NCBI GenBank assembly: GCA_013361685.1
Contig: JABFXP010000881.1
Coordinates: 1 to 33,410 of the forward strand
Direction of reading: 5' to 3'
Origin: Catenulispora sp.
Lineage (GTDB): Bacteria > Actinomycetota > Actinomycetes > Streptomycetales > Catenulisporaceae
Length of the DNA: 33,410 bases
The translations under genes and the position numbers were made by a program. Numbering within the stretch: the stretch's first letter is position 1; the number at the start of each line of letters is the position of its first letter. Positions 6,466 to 13,255 of the stretch are shown here, piece after piece. Under the pieces are notes generated by a model. The model searched no databases. It saw only the letters and a list, made by a program, of their open reading frames with translations, and was not told where the DNA came from.

Positions 6466-7188
6466 TCAGTGACCCTTCCGGCCGGTCCAGTGGCACCAGT
6501 GGCAACCGGAGCCCTCGCAGTCGGTGCAGGCCGGCGCGTCGTCCGCGTTGCACGTGCGGCAGTGGTCGGCCGGCTCGCCGTTGTGGTCGTTGCACATGCG
6601 GCCCCACGTGATGTCGTCCTCCTCCTCGGCGTCCTCCGCAGCGGCGTTAGCCGCGTCCACCGCGCACCCGTCCCCGCTGTAGAAGCACCCCTCGGCGTTG
6701 AACGCTCCGTACTCCACGTGGCCGGGGGCACGGAACCCGTCCTCGCACGCCTTGATGGGGTCGCCGGTGACGTCCGGGCGCGGGGCGTTCCCGTGGCGGC
6801 AGGTGGCCGGCGCGGGCGCCTCCACGGGGACGATCTGCTCAGCCAGTGCGGCGGCCTGCTTCTGCTCGCGGTCGGCCTTGTCCAGCTCGGGGAAGGCGCG
6901 GCGCACGTGCTCTTCGGCCAGTGCGAGCCGCCGAACGGTCTCGTCGTAGCTGAACTGGTCTGCCCATCCGTCGATGTAGTCCACGCCGCGGCGCTCCATC
7001 TCGGTGCGCACGGTGTCGCGGATCTGGCGGGTGTTGAGGCCGGTCATGAGCTCGACGAGGCGGTCGAGGTCGTCGACGTGGCGGAGGGCGGAGGCGAGGT
7101 AGGTGGCGAGGTTGCCGATGCTGACGCGGAAGGTGACGCGCATGTCGATGCGGTAGGTGCCGTCCTGGCTCATGGTGGCGGTGGGCAT
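6466..7188 (-). CDS. 240-aa protein with Cys-rich zinc-finger C-terminus
   Basis: The start is ATG 7188 (MPTATMSQDG), with CTGGAGGAACAG upstream. The N-terminal 80 residues are beta then helical (TYRIDMRVTFRVSIGNLATY). The middle is helical, and the last 100 residues hold about ten Cys and several His. These include a C-terminal series CRTCNADDAPACTDC, then CHWCHW, resembling a DnaJ-type or rubredoxin-like zinc knuckle. It is the first gene under the promoter at 7224-7252 and so heads the block running to 3911. Function unknown; zinc binding is inferred. Confidence 0.65.
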   Translation of the reverse strand: MPTATMSQDGTYRIDMRVTFRVSIGNLATYLASALRHVDDLDRLVELMTGLNTRQIRDTVRTEMERRGVDYIDGWADQFSYDETVRRLALAEEHVRRAFPELDKADREQKQAAALAEQIVPVEAPAPATCRHGNAPRPDVTGDPIKACEDGFRAPGHVEYGAFNAEGCFYSGDGCAVDAANAAAEDAEEEDDITWGRMCNDHNGEPADHCRTCNADDAPACTDCEGSGCHWCHWTGRKGH

Positions 7189-7205
7189 CTGTTCCTCCAG
7201 TTCAC

Positions 7206-7258
7206 GGGTGGTTGACCACCCATAGATAACCACACTCTGGACAGGTGGTCAACCACCC
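7206..7258. promoter_or_regulatory. Divergent promoter with two 16-bp palindromic operators
   Basis: GGGTGGTTGACCACCC (7206-7221) and AGGTGGTCAACCACCC (7243-7258) are near-perfect palindromes whose centres lie 37 bp apart. On the minus strand, TTGACC (7252-7247) and TTATCT (7229-7224), 17 bases apart, form a strong promoter. Its -35 sits inside the right palindrome. The plus-strand TTGACC (7212-7217) sits in the left one. A regulator bound to both would control both directions. Confidence 0.8.
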
Positions 7259-7273
7259 TGCGATGATCTGGGC

Positions 7274-7462
7274 ATGGCCAACATGCACAAGCACCCCGTC
7301 CGAGGACTCCGCGGCATCGAACAGCAGCTCTGGGACAACTTCGAGAAGTCCGCCCAGGCCGTCGGCTCCGACCGGTCCGCCCTGCTCCGGCGGTTCATGG
7401 AGTGGCACACCGGCCAGCCCGACGCTGAGCTGCCCAAGCGCCCCGAGCCCTCCAAGGGCTGA
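7274..7462 (+). CDS. 62-aa ribbon-helix-helix-like repressor
   Basis: ATG 7274 gives MANMHKHPVRGL; a second Met follows at codon 4. The N-terminal strand plus helices (RGIEQQLWDNFEKSAQ, then DRSALLRRFMEWH) fit the ribbon-helix-helix fold of small repressors. The conserved DRSALLRRF helix is followed by a Pro-rich tail. The ribosome site is poor. It stands alone on the plus strand, 16 bases from paired palindromic operators that cover the opposing promoter, so it is probably an autoregulated repressor of the 7188-to-3911 block. Confidence 0.75.
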   Translation: MANMHKHPVRGLRGIEQQLWDNFEKSAQAVGSDRSALLRRFMEWHTGQPDAELPKRPEPSKG

Positions 7463-7624
7463 CGCGTCCCGTCCTGCAGCCGCCGGCCAGTGCCGCGCGG
7501 CGTTTCGTGCTGCCCGCGTCCGGGGCGGTCGGCCGAGGTCTGCTGACGCATCGTCGCCCTCCGTGGCGTAACGGACCCGTCTGGGGGCCTGTGGGCGTTC
7601 GGGTGGCACTCGGGGTGCGTGGGG

Positions 7625-7665
7625 CCGTGCGCGGCCGGTGGTGGTCCGGTCCTGGCCGCGCACGG
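7625..7665. terminator. Bidirectional hairpin between converging genes
   Basis: CCGTGCGCGGCC / GGCCGCGCACGG, 12-bp arms, 17-base loop. It lies between the plus-strand 62-aa repressor and the minus-strand Ead-like gene ending at 7671. The 160 bases before it hold no gene I can support. Confidence 0.6.
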
Positions 7666-7670
7666 GGCCG

Positions 7671-8357
7671 TCAGGTAGCGGGGTGGCCGTCGAGTGCGGC
7701 GCGGATGGCAGCGACCCACTCGGGGACGGGGAGCGGGTTCTCCCACCGGGTGGCCTGCTTCTCGGCGGCGTCGCACACCGCGTGGGCGGCGATGTAGCCG
7801 CGCGTCAGCTCGGCCATCTCTTCGGCGATGGTGGGCTCGACGCCGACGTAGAGGGCGCGCTCGGCCTCCAGCTCCCGGACCCGGGCGCGTGCCTCGTCGC
7901 GCTGCTGGGTGGCCTTGGCGAGCGCAGGCCGGATTTCGGGGGCGACGTCGCGGGCGATCAGGCTGGGGGTCCGCTCGTCTTCCCAGTCCCAGCCGGGCCC
8001 GTGCAGGGCTTCGGTGATGGCCTCCTCGACGTCGATGTCGGTGTCGATGTCGTCGCGGTGCAGGGCACGGATGGCGTTGTCGCGGCAGTGGGTCATCTCG
8101 GCGAGCTGACCTTCCAGCCGGCGGACCCGGGCGACGAGCTGCTCGACGTCGGTTCGGGCGGCGGCCACAAAGGTGGCGTTGCGATCGCCGTGGTCGGGGA
8201 GGTCGACGTTGCAGGTCTCGCCGACCCAAGGGGCGTGCAGGGTGTGCATGTCGGGGTCACCGGCGTAGATCTCTGACCCGTCGGCATACCACGGCCCGGG
8301 GGTGGCAGCGTTGAGCCGGGCCTGGATGGCGTCGAGGTCGAGGGGCGCGTCGGTCAT
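7671..8357 (-). CDS. Ead/Ea22-like phage protein, 228 aa
   Basis: ATG 8357 (MTDAPLDLDAIQARL) has CAGGAGGCC upstream. The opening RLNAATPGPWYADGSEI and the DRNATFVAAARTDVEQLVAR block about 40 residues later are the signature of the Ead/Ea22-like proteins found widely in actinobacterial phages and prophages. A long coiled coil follows (about 75-95 and 145-165). The C-terminus ends EWVAAIRAALDGH. In lambda-type phages ea22 lies in the early b region, and its role is not well defined. Here it is the last gene of the replication-to-early block. Confidence 0.75.
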   Translation of the reverse strand: MTDAPLDLDAIQARLNAATPGPWYADGSEIYAGDPDMHTLHAPWVGETCNVDLPDHGDRNATFVAAARTDVEQLVARVRRLEGQLAEMTHCRDNAIRALHRDDIDTDIDVEEAITEALHGPGWDWEDERTPSLIARDVAPEIRPALAKATQQRDEARARVRELEAERALYVGVEPTIAEEMAELTRGYIAAHAVCDAAEKQATRWENPLPVPEWVAAIRAALDGHPAT

Positions 8358-8360
8358 GAC

Positions 8361-8678
8361 TCAGGCCTCCTGGGCGGCGCGGAAGGCGGTGATGTTGCTG
8401 GGGTGGATGGGGCCGTCGAGGTAGACGCCGATGTCGCCGACGATGCCGTACGGGTCGTGGCTGGCGTCGATGCGCTGGAGGACCTGCTGGATGAGCCACA
8501 GGCGGGCGCGGGCGTCCTCGGTGGTGCCGGCGGGCGTGATCTGCCAGCCTTCCCGGGACAGGGCGTTGAGGACCTGGCCGAGGATGTACGCCGGGTTGTC
8601 GTCGACGAGGGTGGCCTTGTCGAGGGCGGTCCGCAGGGTGGCGATGGCGGCGGGCGGCGCGGGCCGGGTCTGGCTCAT
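8361..8678 (-). CDS. 105-aa hypothetical protein
   Basis: ATG 8678 (MSQTRPAPPA) has GAGGAGAACACC upstream and overlaps the upstream stop (ATGA). It is helical, with a regular LDKATLVDDNPAYILGQVLN segment and a later WLIQQVLQRIDASHD segment. No Cys and no membrane helix. It sits in a run of coupled small genes before the Ead-like gene. The track frame continues upstream but is cut by the overlapping genes. Function unknown. Confidence 0.6.
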   Translation of the reverse strand: MSQTRPAPPAAIATLRTALDKATLVDDNPAYILGQVLNALSREGWQITPAGTTEDARARLWLIQQVLQRIDASHDPYGIVGDIGVYLDGPIHPSNITAFRAAQEA

Positions 8679-8869
8679 CGGGTGTTCTCCTCGGTGGTGT
8701 TGAGGCGGTGTGCGAGGTCGGCGGCCTGCCCGGGGGTGATCAGGTACGTGGCGGCCTGACCGGTTGTGAGGTCGCGGATGGTGATCTCGTGGCTGAGGGT
8801 GCCGTGGCTGCCAGCGGTGTGGGCCGAGGCCTGCTCCCAGGCGGCAAGCGCGGCGGTCAGGTTGCTCAT
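8675..8869 (-). CDS. 64-aa hypothetical protein
   Basis: ATG 8869 (MSNLTAALAAWEQA) has CGAGGAGACCC upstream. Both ends overlap neighbours by ATGA. The middle carries GTLSHEITIRDLTTGQAATY, predicted beta, then a short helix. The overlapping organisation supports translation. No family recognised. Confidence 0.6.
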   Translation of the reverse strand: MSNLTAALAAWEQASAHTAGSHGTLSHEITIRDLTTGQAATYLITPGQAADLAHRLNTTEENTR

Positions 8870-9522
8870 CGGGTCTCCTCGGCGTGCTGGTTGGCGAGTT
8901 CGAGCAGAACGTCTGGGGAAGCACCGGTAGTGAGAGCGCGGTCGACTGTCCAACCCCGGCGAAGACGGTGAACGACCGTGTTGGGCTTGAGACCCAGCAA
9001 CTCGGCCCAGTCAGTGACGACCAGGGTTCGCCCTCGCCATGTGATGGCGTGGTTCGTGCGCTTGTTGCGCTGCTGCTCGGCGCGGGTTGCCCATCGGCAG
9101 TTCTCTGGCGAGTAGGGACCGTCAACGTCCGTCCGGTCGAGCTCCAGCTCGGGTGAGAAGGTTTGGCCCATGTCGGCCGCGAAGTTCTCGTAGGAGCGCC
9201 ACTGGTCGCAGACCGTTATGCCGCGTCCCCCGTAGTTGTGGTACTCGGAGTTCTTGGGGTTGCCGGTCCGCGAGAGCATCGCCCGCCAGCGGTGGTACAG
9301 CGGGGACCTGGACTCTCCGTGGGTTGTGTTGGCAGCGGCGGTAGCACAGGAGGAGCACGCCCTGGTCCTGCCCTGGGTGAGCGTCGACCCGCGTACCTGG
9401 ACACGTCGGCCGCAGTCGCAGCGGCAGTTCCATATCCAGGCCTTGGACCTGTCCTGGTGGGATCGTTCGGCTACGGTCAGCTTTCCGAACCGCTGCCCGA
9501 TCAGCTCAAGACGTGCTGGCAT
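8866..9522 (-). CDS. HNH/AP2-type homing-endonuclease-like protein, 218 aa
   Basis: The N-terminus has a strand GQRFGKLTVAE and then a Cys cluster (CRCDCG, later CSSC) that likely binds zinc. The core shows the motifs of a free-standing phage endonuclease family: SPLYHRWRAML, YHNYGGRGITVCDQW, and LDRTDVDGPYSPENCRWAT followed by EQQRNKR. The C-terminal 60 residues look like a small HTH (WAELLGLKPNTVVHRLRRGW). This order of Cys box, HNH-like core and DNA-reading HTH fits a selfish or DNA-processing nuclease. It overlaps the upstream DUF4326 gene by 17 bases. The exact catalytic residues are not certain from sequence alone. Confidence 0.65.
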   Translation of the reverse strand: MPARLELIGQRFGKLTVAERSHQDRSKAWIWNCRCDCGRRVQVRGSTLTQGRTRACSSCATAAANTTHGESRSPLYHRWRAMLSRTGNPKNSEYHNYGGRGITVCDQWRSYENFAADMGQTFSPELELDRTDVDGPYSPENCRWATRAEQQRNKRTNHAITWRGRTLVVTDWAELLGLKPNTVVHRLRRGWTVDRALTTGASPDVLLELANQHAEETR

Positions 9523-9976
9523 CGATCTCTCCGATCGGCTCGCGGCAGACTTCGAGAAGCACGTCGGCGTGGCAGGGCTGGCCGAGCGCGCACCGGCAGA
9601 CGAGGTCGCGGCCGGCCAACTCGCGGCGGGCGTCGACGACGGTGAGGTGGGGACTGCAGTGCTGCCACAGGCGGACGCTGCTGGTCGGAGCGGTCAGCGC
9701 GGCGCGGTACAAGTCGACGCTCTCCTGCCGGGTGAGGTACCGGATGGCGTGAGGGGTGACCCGGCCGTCGGGGTGCAAGTACGGGTGAGTGCGGCCGGCG
9801 GAGCTGATGCGGGTCTCCAACTCCCACTCGGAGCCATCGAGGGCGGGGACGCGGGCGAGGGCGTGGCGGGTGCGCCAGCTCCAGGGGTTGGCCCAGCGGC
9901 TGCCGGGGCCGACGTAGATGGCACCCTCGGGGGCGCGCCAGCCGCGGACGGGCGGGCGGTGGAGTCGGGCGGTCAC
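9506..9976 (-). CDS. DUF4326 protein, 156 aa
   Basis: The opening VRGWRAPEGAIYVGPGSRW with NPWSW and the closing ELAGRDLVCRCALGQPCHAD plus VLLEV are the hallmarks of DUF4326. The conserved Cys/His cluster (CRC, then PCHAD) suggests metal binding. The start is the GTG at 9976, with GGAG in GAGGAGACCACC. It lies downstream of the helicase loader and the small zinc protein. DUF4326 genes are frequent in phages and plasmids, and the function is not established to my knowledge. Confidence 0.8.
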   Translation of the reverse strand: MTARLHRPPVRGWRAPEGAIYVGPGSRWANPWSWRTRHALARVPALDGSEWELETRISSAGRTHPYLHPDGRVTPHAIRYLTRQESVDLYRAALTAPTSSVRLWQHCSPHLTVVDARRELAGRDLVCRCALGQPCHADVLLEVCREPIGEIDASTS

Positions 9977-9986
9977 GGTGGTCTCC

Positions 9987-10184
9987 TCAGGCGGCGGGGC
10001 GGGTGGTCTGGTGGACGAGCCAGGCGTCGAGGCGACTGCCGTGGCTTCCGGCCGAGAGACGGCGGCCGGTGGGGGTGTGGCAGGTTGTGCCGGCCTTGGC
10101 GCGGCAGGTGGGGACGGGGCAGGGGATGGCCCACTCGGGCGGCCGCTCGCGGTGGCGGAGGCCGGCAGGCATCGGGGCGCCCAT
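9987..10184 (-). CDS. 65-aa Cys/His zinc-finger-like protein
   Basis: ATG 10184 overlaps the stop of the helicase loader (TGATG). The sequence has the spacing CPVPTCRAKAGTTCHTPTG then a GSH-R segment, a C-x4-C-x5-G-x2-C-H arrangement. It recurs in many actinobacterial small proteins and C-terminal tails and probably binds zinc. The 395-aa track ORF is a shadow that merely ends in this gene. Coupling to the loader suggests an accessory role in replication or DNA handling. Confidence 0.65.
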   Translation of the reverse strand: MGAPMPAGLRHRERPPEWAIPCPVPTCRAKAGTTCHTPTGRRLSAGSHGSRLDAWLVHQTTRPAA

Positions 10185-10933
10185 CACGCGGCCCGGTGGC
10201 GGCGGCGGTCGTAGCCGGCCATGACGACGACGTCGGTCATCTCGGTGAGGCGGCTGACGATCCGGTCGCCAAGGACGATGTCGAGCCCGGGGCCGAGGAC
10301 CGCGCCGGTCTTCGGGTGGCGGGGCGCCTCGGTGGGGTAGTTCGAGGTGAAGATCGTCGGGCGGCAGGCGTTGTAACGCTCGTTGATCAGCCGGTAGGTG
10401 ATCTCCTCGACCCACTCGGAGGCCTTGGCGGAGCCGAGGTCGTCCAGCAGGAGGAGCGGGATGCGGGCGAGCCGGTTGAGGCCGGTCTCGGTGCCCGCGT
10501 CGGAGCCGCCGGGGCGGAGCCGGCCGTACATGTCGGCGGCGGTGGTGGCGATGATCTCGTACCGGGCTGGCCCGGCTTCGGCGATCATCCGCAGGGCGGC
10601 CCATGCCTGGTGGGTCTTGCCGGTGCCGGTGGTGCCGGTGAGAAGAAGGGACCGGGCCTCGGCCGGGTTGGCGGCGGCCTGCTCGGCCCAGGCGGCGACT
10701 GCGGGGTCGGTGACGATGCGGGCGTTGGCGTACCGGTTCGGGACGGCGTTGCCCCAGCGGGCGAGGGCGAACTCGGCGCGGGCGCGGTGGTGGTACTCGG
10801 GGTGGCCGGGCTGGTCGGGGCTGGGGGCGTCGTCGACGGTGCCGCGGTCGGGAAGGTCGAGGCCGCGGGCTTCGAGTCGGGCCTGGAGGGCGGCCATGGC
10901 GGCGGCGGGGTTCATGCGCTGGGGCTCGGGCAT
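10184..10933 (-). CDS. DnaC/IstB-like AAA+ helicase loader, 249 aa
   Basis: Walker A is GTTGTGKT (about residue 99), Walker B is LLLLDDLG, and the sensor motif reads IFTSNYPTEA. A C-terminal DRIVSRLTEMTDVV block supplies the usual arginine finger. The first 90 residues are variable, as expected for the part that contacts the helicase or initiator. Its role would be to load the host replicative helicase (DnaB) at the phage origin. The ATG at 10933 overlaps the stop of the replication initiator gene, which is the classic initiator-loader pair (as O-P or DnaD-DnaI). Confidence 0.9.
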   Translation of the reverse strand: MPEPQRMNPAAAMAALQARLEARGLDLPDRGTVDDAPSPDQPGHPEYHHRARAEFALARWGNAVPNRYANARIVTDPAVAAWAEQAAANPAEARSLLLTGTTGTGKTHQAWAALRMIAEAGPARYEIIATTAADMYGRLRPGGSDAGTETGLNRLARIPLLLLDDLGSAKASEWVEEITYRLINERYNACRPTIFTSNYPTEAPRHPKTGAVLGPGLDIVLGDRIVSRLTEMTDVVVMAGYDRRRHRAA

Positions 10934-11814
10934 CAGGAGGTCCAGCCGTTCTTGTACACGGACGGGTCGGGATTGGTGTAGGGCTGCCAGTCGCTGCCGG
11001 ACACGGCACGGAGCGGAGGCCGCTGGCCAACAGCGGTATCGGGCTCGTCGTCGTAGCAGCCCTTGTTGAGCCAGGTCGCCGGGTGCTTGGTGTACTGCGG
11101 GTCCTCGTTGGCGCGCTCGCGGGCGTAGGCGGTGGCGGCGTTGACGAGGTGCTGCGGATCGGCGCCGCGCTCAATGGCGGCGCACCACGCCTTCTTTGCT
11201 TCCTCGCGGGCCTTCTTCTTCGGGTAGACGAGCCAGAAGGCGCCGAACGCTTCGAGGTGGTGGTCGACCTTCGGCTTGGCTGGGGAAGGGGTAGCCGGGG
11301 CTCGGCCTTCGCTGCGGGAAGAGTCTTTATCTGTTGAGGGGTCTGAGGGGTATGAGGAGAAGGGGGTAGCCCCGGCTCCTTCTGAGTGAGCCGTGGCTCC
11401 TTCTGAATGAGCCCCTGCTCCCCCTTGCGGGCCTGAAGGGGTAGCCGTGGCTCCTTCTAGGGGTAGCCCCTGCTCCCCCTTGGCCCCGGAAGGGGTAGCC
11501 ACCGCTACCCCTTCGAAGGGCGGAACGAGGAACGTCATCCGAACACCGGGCACTGCGTACAGCGCTCGCCCGTCCTTGCCCTTGCCGATCGGGATTCGGA
11601 ACTCCCAGCCGGCCACGGCGAGCCGCTTGAGCGCGTTCCGCACGACGCTGGTGTCCTTCGCCCCGGTCCACCGGGCCAAGTCCTCCAGGGCGGCCCAGGA
11701 CTTGCGGGTCTCCTCGTTGGCGTCGTCCGCGATCTCCAGGGCCACGGCGCGCTGAAGCCCGGTCACCTGCGGGCCCAGGGCCTCCCGCAGTTGGCGTCGC
11801 AGCTCGTAGCCCAC
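10933..11814 (-). CDS. Phage replication initiator, winged-helix plus DnaD-like, 293 aa
   Basis: GTG 11814 (encoding MGYELRRQL) has GAAGAAGGA upstream. Residues 1-95 are a winged-helix domain (SWAALEDLARWTGAKDTSVV, then NALKRLAVAGWEF). Residues about 100-175 are a low-complexity Gly/Ala/Ser/Glu linker encoded by imperfect 21/33-bp repeats. The C-terminal part (FGAFWLVYPKKKAREEAKKA, then TKHPATWLNKGCYDD) is the common C-terminal module of phage replication proteins. It is paired with the downstream DnaC-like loader. By analogy with lambda O, the linker DNA is a candidate origin. A hairpin separates it from the clamp gene upstream. Confidence 0.8.
   Translation of the reverse strand: MGYELRRQLREALGPQVTGLQRAVALEIADDANEETRKSWAALEDLARWTGAKDTSVVRNALKRLAVAGWEFRIPIGKGKDGRALYAVPGVRMTFLVPPFEGVAVATPSGAKGEQGLPLEGATATPSGPQGGAGAHSEGATAHSEGAGATPFSSYPSDPSTDKDSSRSEGRAPATPSPAKPKVDHHLEAFGAFWLVYPKKKAREEAKKAWCAAIERGADPQHLVNAATAYARERANEDPQYTKHPATWLNKGCYDDEPDTAVGQRPPLRAVSGSDWQPYTNPDPSVYKNGWTS
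11374..11514. repeat. 21/33-bp repeat array in initiator gene, candidate replication origin
   Basis: Units starting GGCTCCTTCTGAGTGAGCC recur at 11374 and 11395 (21 bp each). A 33-bp unit at 11416, a 21-bp unit at 11449 and a 33-bp unit at 11471 follow. A perfect 11-bp inverted repeat (GAAGGGGTAGC / GCTACCCCTTC, 4-base loop) closes the array at 11489-11514. The relatively AT-richer stretch GAGTCTTTATCTGTTGAG (about 11320-11337) lies on the other side. The pattern is seen directly; origin function is inferred from the lambda O precedent. Confidence 0.55.
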
Positions 11815-11850
11815 GTGGTCCTTCTTCCAGTAGTGCGGTCGGGGTTGGTG

Positions 11851-11885
11851 GCCTGGGGCGGGGGCGGTGACACCCCGCCCCAGGC
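11851..11885 (-). terminator. Hairpin between sliding clamp and initiator genes
   Basis: A perfect 13-bp inverted repeat (GCCTGGGGCGGGG / CCCCGCCCCAGGC) with a 9-base loop, 14 bases past the clamp stop. It is probably a terminator or attenuator that partly insulates the initiator-loader unit from the coupled operon. Confidence 0.75.
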
Positions 11886-11898
11886 AGTCAGGCGGGCG

Positions 11899-12930
11899 TC
11901 AGCCCTGGGCGTTGGCCTGCTCGGCCGTCGCCTCGGCGCGCTTCCGGCGGCCTTCGATGTAGGTGTCGATCCAGGCCTGCGGGTCGTGTCCGAGCTGCTC
12001 GGCCTCGTCGAAGGCGGTCTCTGCGAAGTCACCGCCGTCCAGCTCGTCCGCGATGTCGGCGAGCGCGAGTTCGGTGGTGCGCGGGTCGATGACCCGCAGG
12101 ACCTGCAACAGCCGGTGCGCGATCCAGGCGTGCGACCCGGCCCGGCTGTGGGCGCCCATGGCGGCGTAGTCCGTACCGCCGATCACGTCGTACAGCTCCT
12201 GGGATGAGATGAGTACCTGCTTGAGGAGGTCTTCGGTCATCGTCGGCCCGTTGTCGTTCTCGGCCGACAGCGGCAGGTCAACGCCCGGTTCGACGGCGAA
12301 GCCGAGTGAGCCAGCCCATTCGGTGGTGAGGGCGGCCCTGGAGGGTGCCTCCCCGTGAACCTGCCGGATCGGCATCTGCATGCCGAGGAAGTCGGGGCCG
12401 GCCACGACGAACGGCGCCTCCGCCGAGGCCTGGGTGATCTGCAGGTGACGGCCGGCCTTCGCCCAGCGGTTCAGGTACTGCGTGTCGAGGCCGGAGATGT
12501 CGACCGTCTCGGCAGCGGGCTCCAGGTGCTTGTTGAACAGGGCCCGCCAGGGGGCGTGGGCGCCGCCCATGGTCGGCAGGACGATGCGGCCCATGTTGCT
12601 GACCGCAGTCATCTGCCCGGGGGTGACGGCCAGTTCGATGGTGTCGCGGTGGCTGTGCGCTTCGGCCCACGACTGCAGGTAGGTGACGTGCATGGCGCCG
12701 ACGGTGGCCGTCCACTCGTCGTCGCAGGACCGCAGGCGGCGGCGGGCGACAGCGAGGGTGTACCGGTCGGTGGTCACGGCGTGGAGGTAGGTGCCGTCGT
12801 TGTCGAAGTGGACGCTCGACAGGATCGGGGTGCTGCTCTGCGGCTTGGCCATGTGCGGCATGACCTGGTCGAGGGCCTCGGCGAGCTGGTGAGCGGGGAG
12901 GCTGGTCGTGGTGATGGCCACGGTGGTCAC
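11899..12930 (-). CDS. DNA polymerase III beta-subunit-like sliding clamp, 343 aa
   Basis: GTG 12930 follows a CAGGAG site and overlaps the upstream 49-aa gene. The N-terminal third shows a clear DnaN pattern: SSTPILSSVHFDNDGTYLHA, then VTTDRYTLAVAR. The rest is more divergent, with beta-alpha segments and the GRIVLPTMGG and GPDFLGMQMP blocks. The C-terminal extension is charged. At 343 aa it is slightly shorter than bacterial beta clamps. It would encircle DNA and tether polymerase or other partners at phage forks, or compete with the host clamp. It ends the long coupled operon and is followed by a strong hairpin. Confidence 0.75.
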   Translation of the reverse strand: MTTVAITTTSLPAHQLAEALDQVMPHMAKPQSSTPILSSVHFDNDGTYLHAVTTDRYTLAVARRRLRSCDDEWTATVGAMHVTYLQSWAEAHSHRDTIELAVTPGQMTAVSNMGRIVLPTMGGAHAPWRALFNKHLEPAAETVDISGLDTQYLNRWAKAGRHLQITQASAEAPFVVAGPDFLGMQMPIRQVHGEAPSRAALTTEWAGSLGFAVEPGVDLPLSAENDNGPTMTEDLLKQVLISSQELYDVIGGTDYAAMGAHSRAGSHAWIAHRLLQVLRVIDPRTTELALADIADELDGGDFAETAFDEAEQLGHDPQAWIDTYIEGRRKRAEATAEQANAQG

Positions 12931-13076
12931 GGCTTCTCCTGAGGGTCTGGTGGTTCGGGGTGTCCGGCCTGCGCGGCCGGGGTGTGGGCGGGGCAGCGCC
13001 AGTGGCCGGCCGGGTAGCGGCGGCTTGGCTGCCCGCAGTACCGCTGGTCTGCAGGCAGCCACTGGTCGCAGGTCAC
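12927..13076 (-). CDS. 49-aa Cys/His small protein (missed by ORF track)
   Basis: GTG 13076 overlaps the upstream stop (GTGA) and its own stop overlaps the clamp start. The product reads VTCDQWLPADQRYCG, then RRYPAGHWRCPAHTPAA, a C-x10-C-x12-C-x2-H pattern consistent with a zinc site. Similar short proteins accompany Streptomyces phage and ICE replication genes. It is too short for the ORF track, but coupling on both sides and intact Cys/His spacing support it. Function unknown. Confidence 0.65.
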   Translation of the reverse strand: MTCDQWLPADQRYCGQPSRRYPAGHWRCPAHTPAAQAGHPEPPDPQEKP

Positions 13077-13255
13077 GCCAGCTGGTCGAGGCCGAGGGCC
13101 GCGAGCAGCAGCTGCTCGTCTGCTGCGTCCCAGGCCCGACCGGCGATGTACCGGCGAGCCGCGGCGACGGTGCTCTCCGGCAGCGGTGGAGCCGTCAGGG
13201 TCACGCTGTACGCCTCCGCGCGTTCTGCCGGGTCCTTACGCTCGAGCGAGGTCAC
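13073..13255 (-). CDS. 60-aa hypothetical protein
   Basis: GTG 13255 overlaps the WhiB-like gene's stop (GTGA), and its stop overlaps the next gene. The product (VTSLERKDPAERAEA, then STVAAARRYIAGRAWDAADE) is helical and ends LLLAALGLDQLA. The 110-aa track ORF adds unlikely Gly/Arg-rich sequence. No family recognised. Confidence 0.6.
   Translation of the reverse strand: MTSLERKDPAERAEAYSVTLTAPPLPESTVAAARRYIAGRAWDAADEQLLLAALGLDQLA

Noticed and set aside
7463-7624. Possible small RNA or gene after the 62-aa repressor
   Set aside because: No promoter, no open frame with a start and ribosome site, and only a distant hairpin at 7625.
9236-10981. 581-aa plus-strand ORF
   Set aside because: It is a GC-driven antisense shadow over the HNH-like, DUF4326 and helicase-loader genes. 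It is Gly/Val/Ala/Asp-rich and shows no domain.
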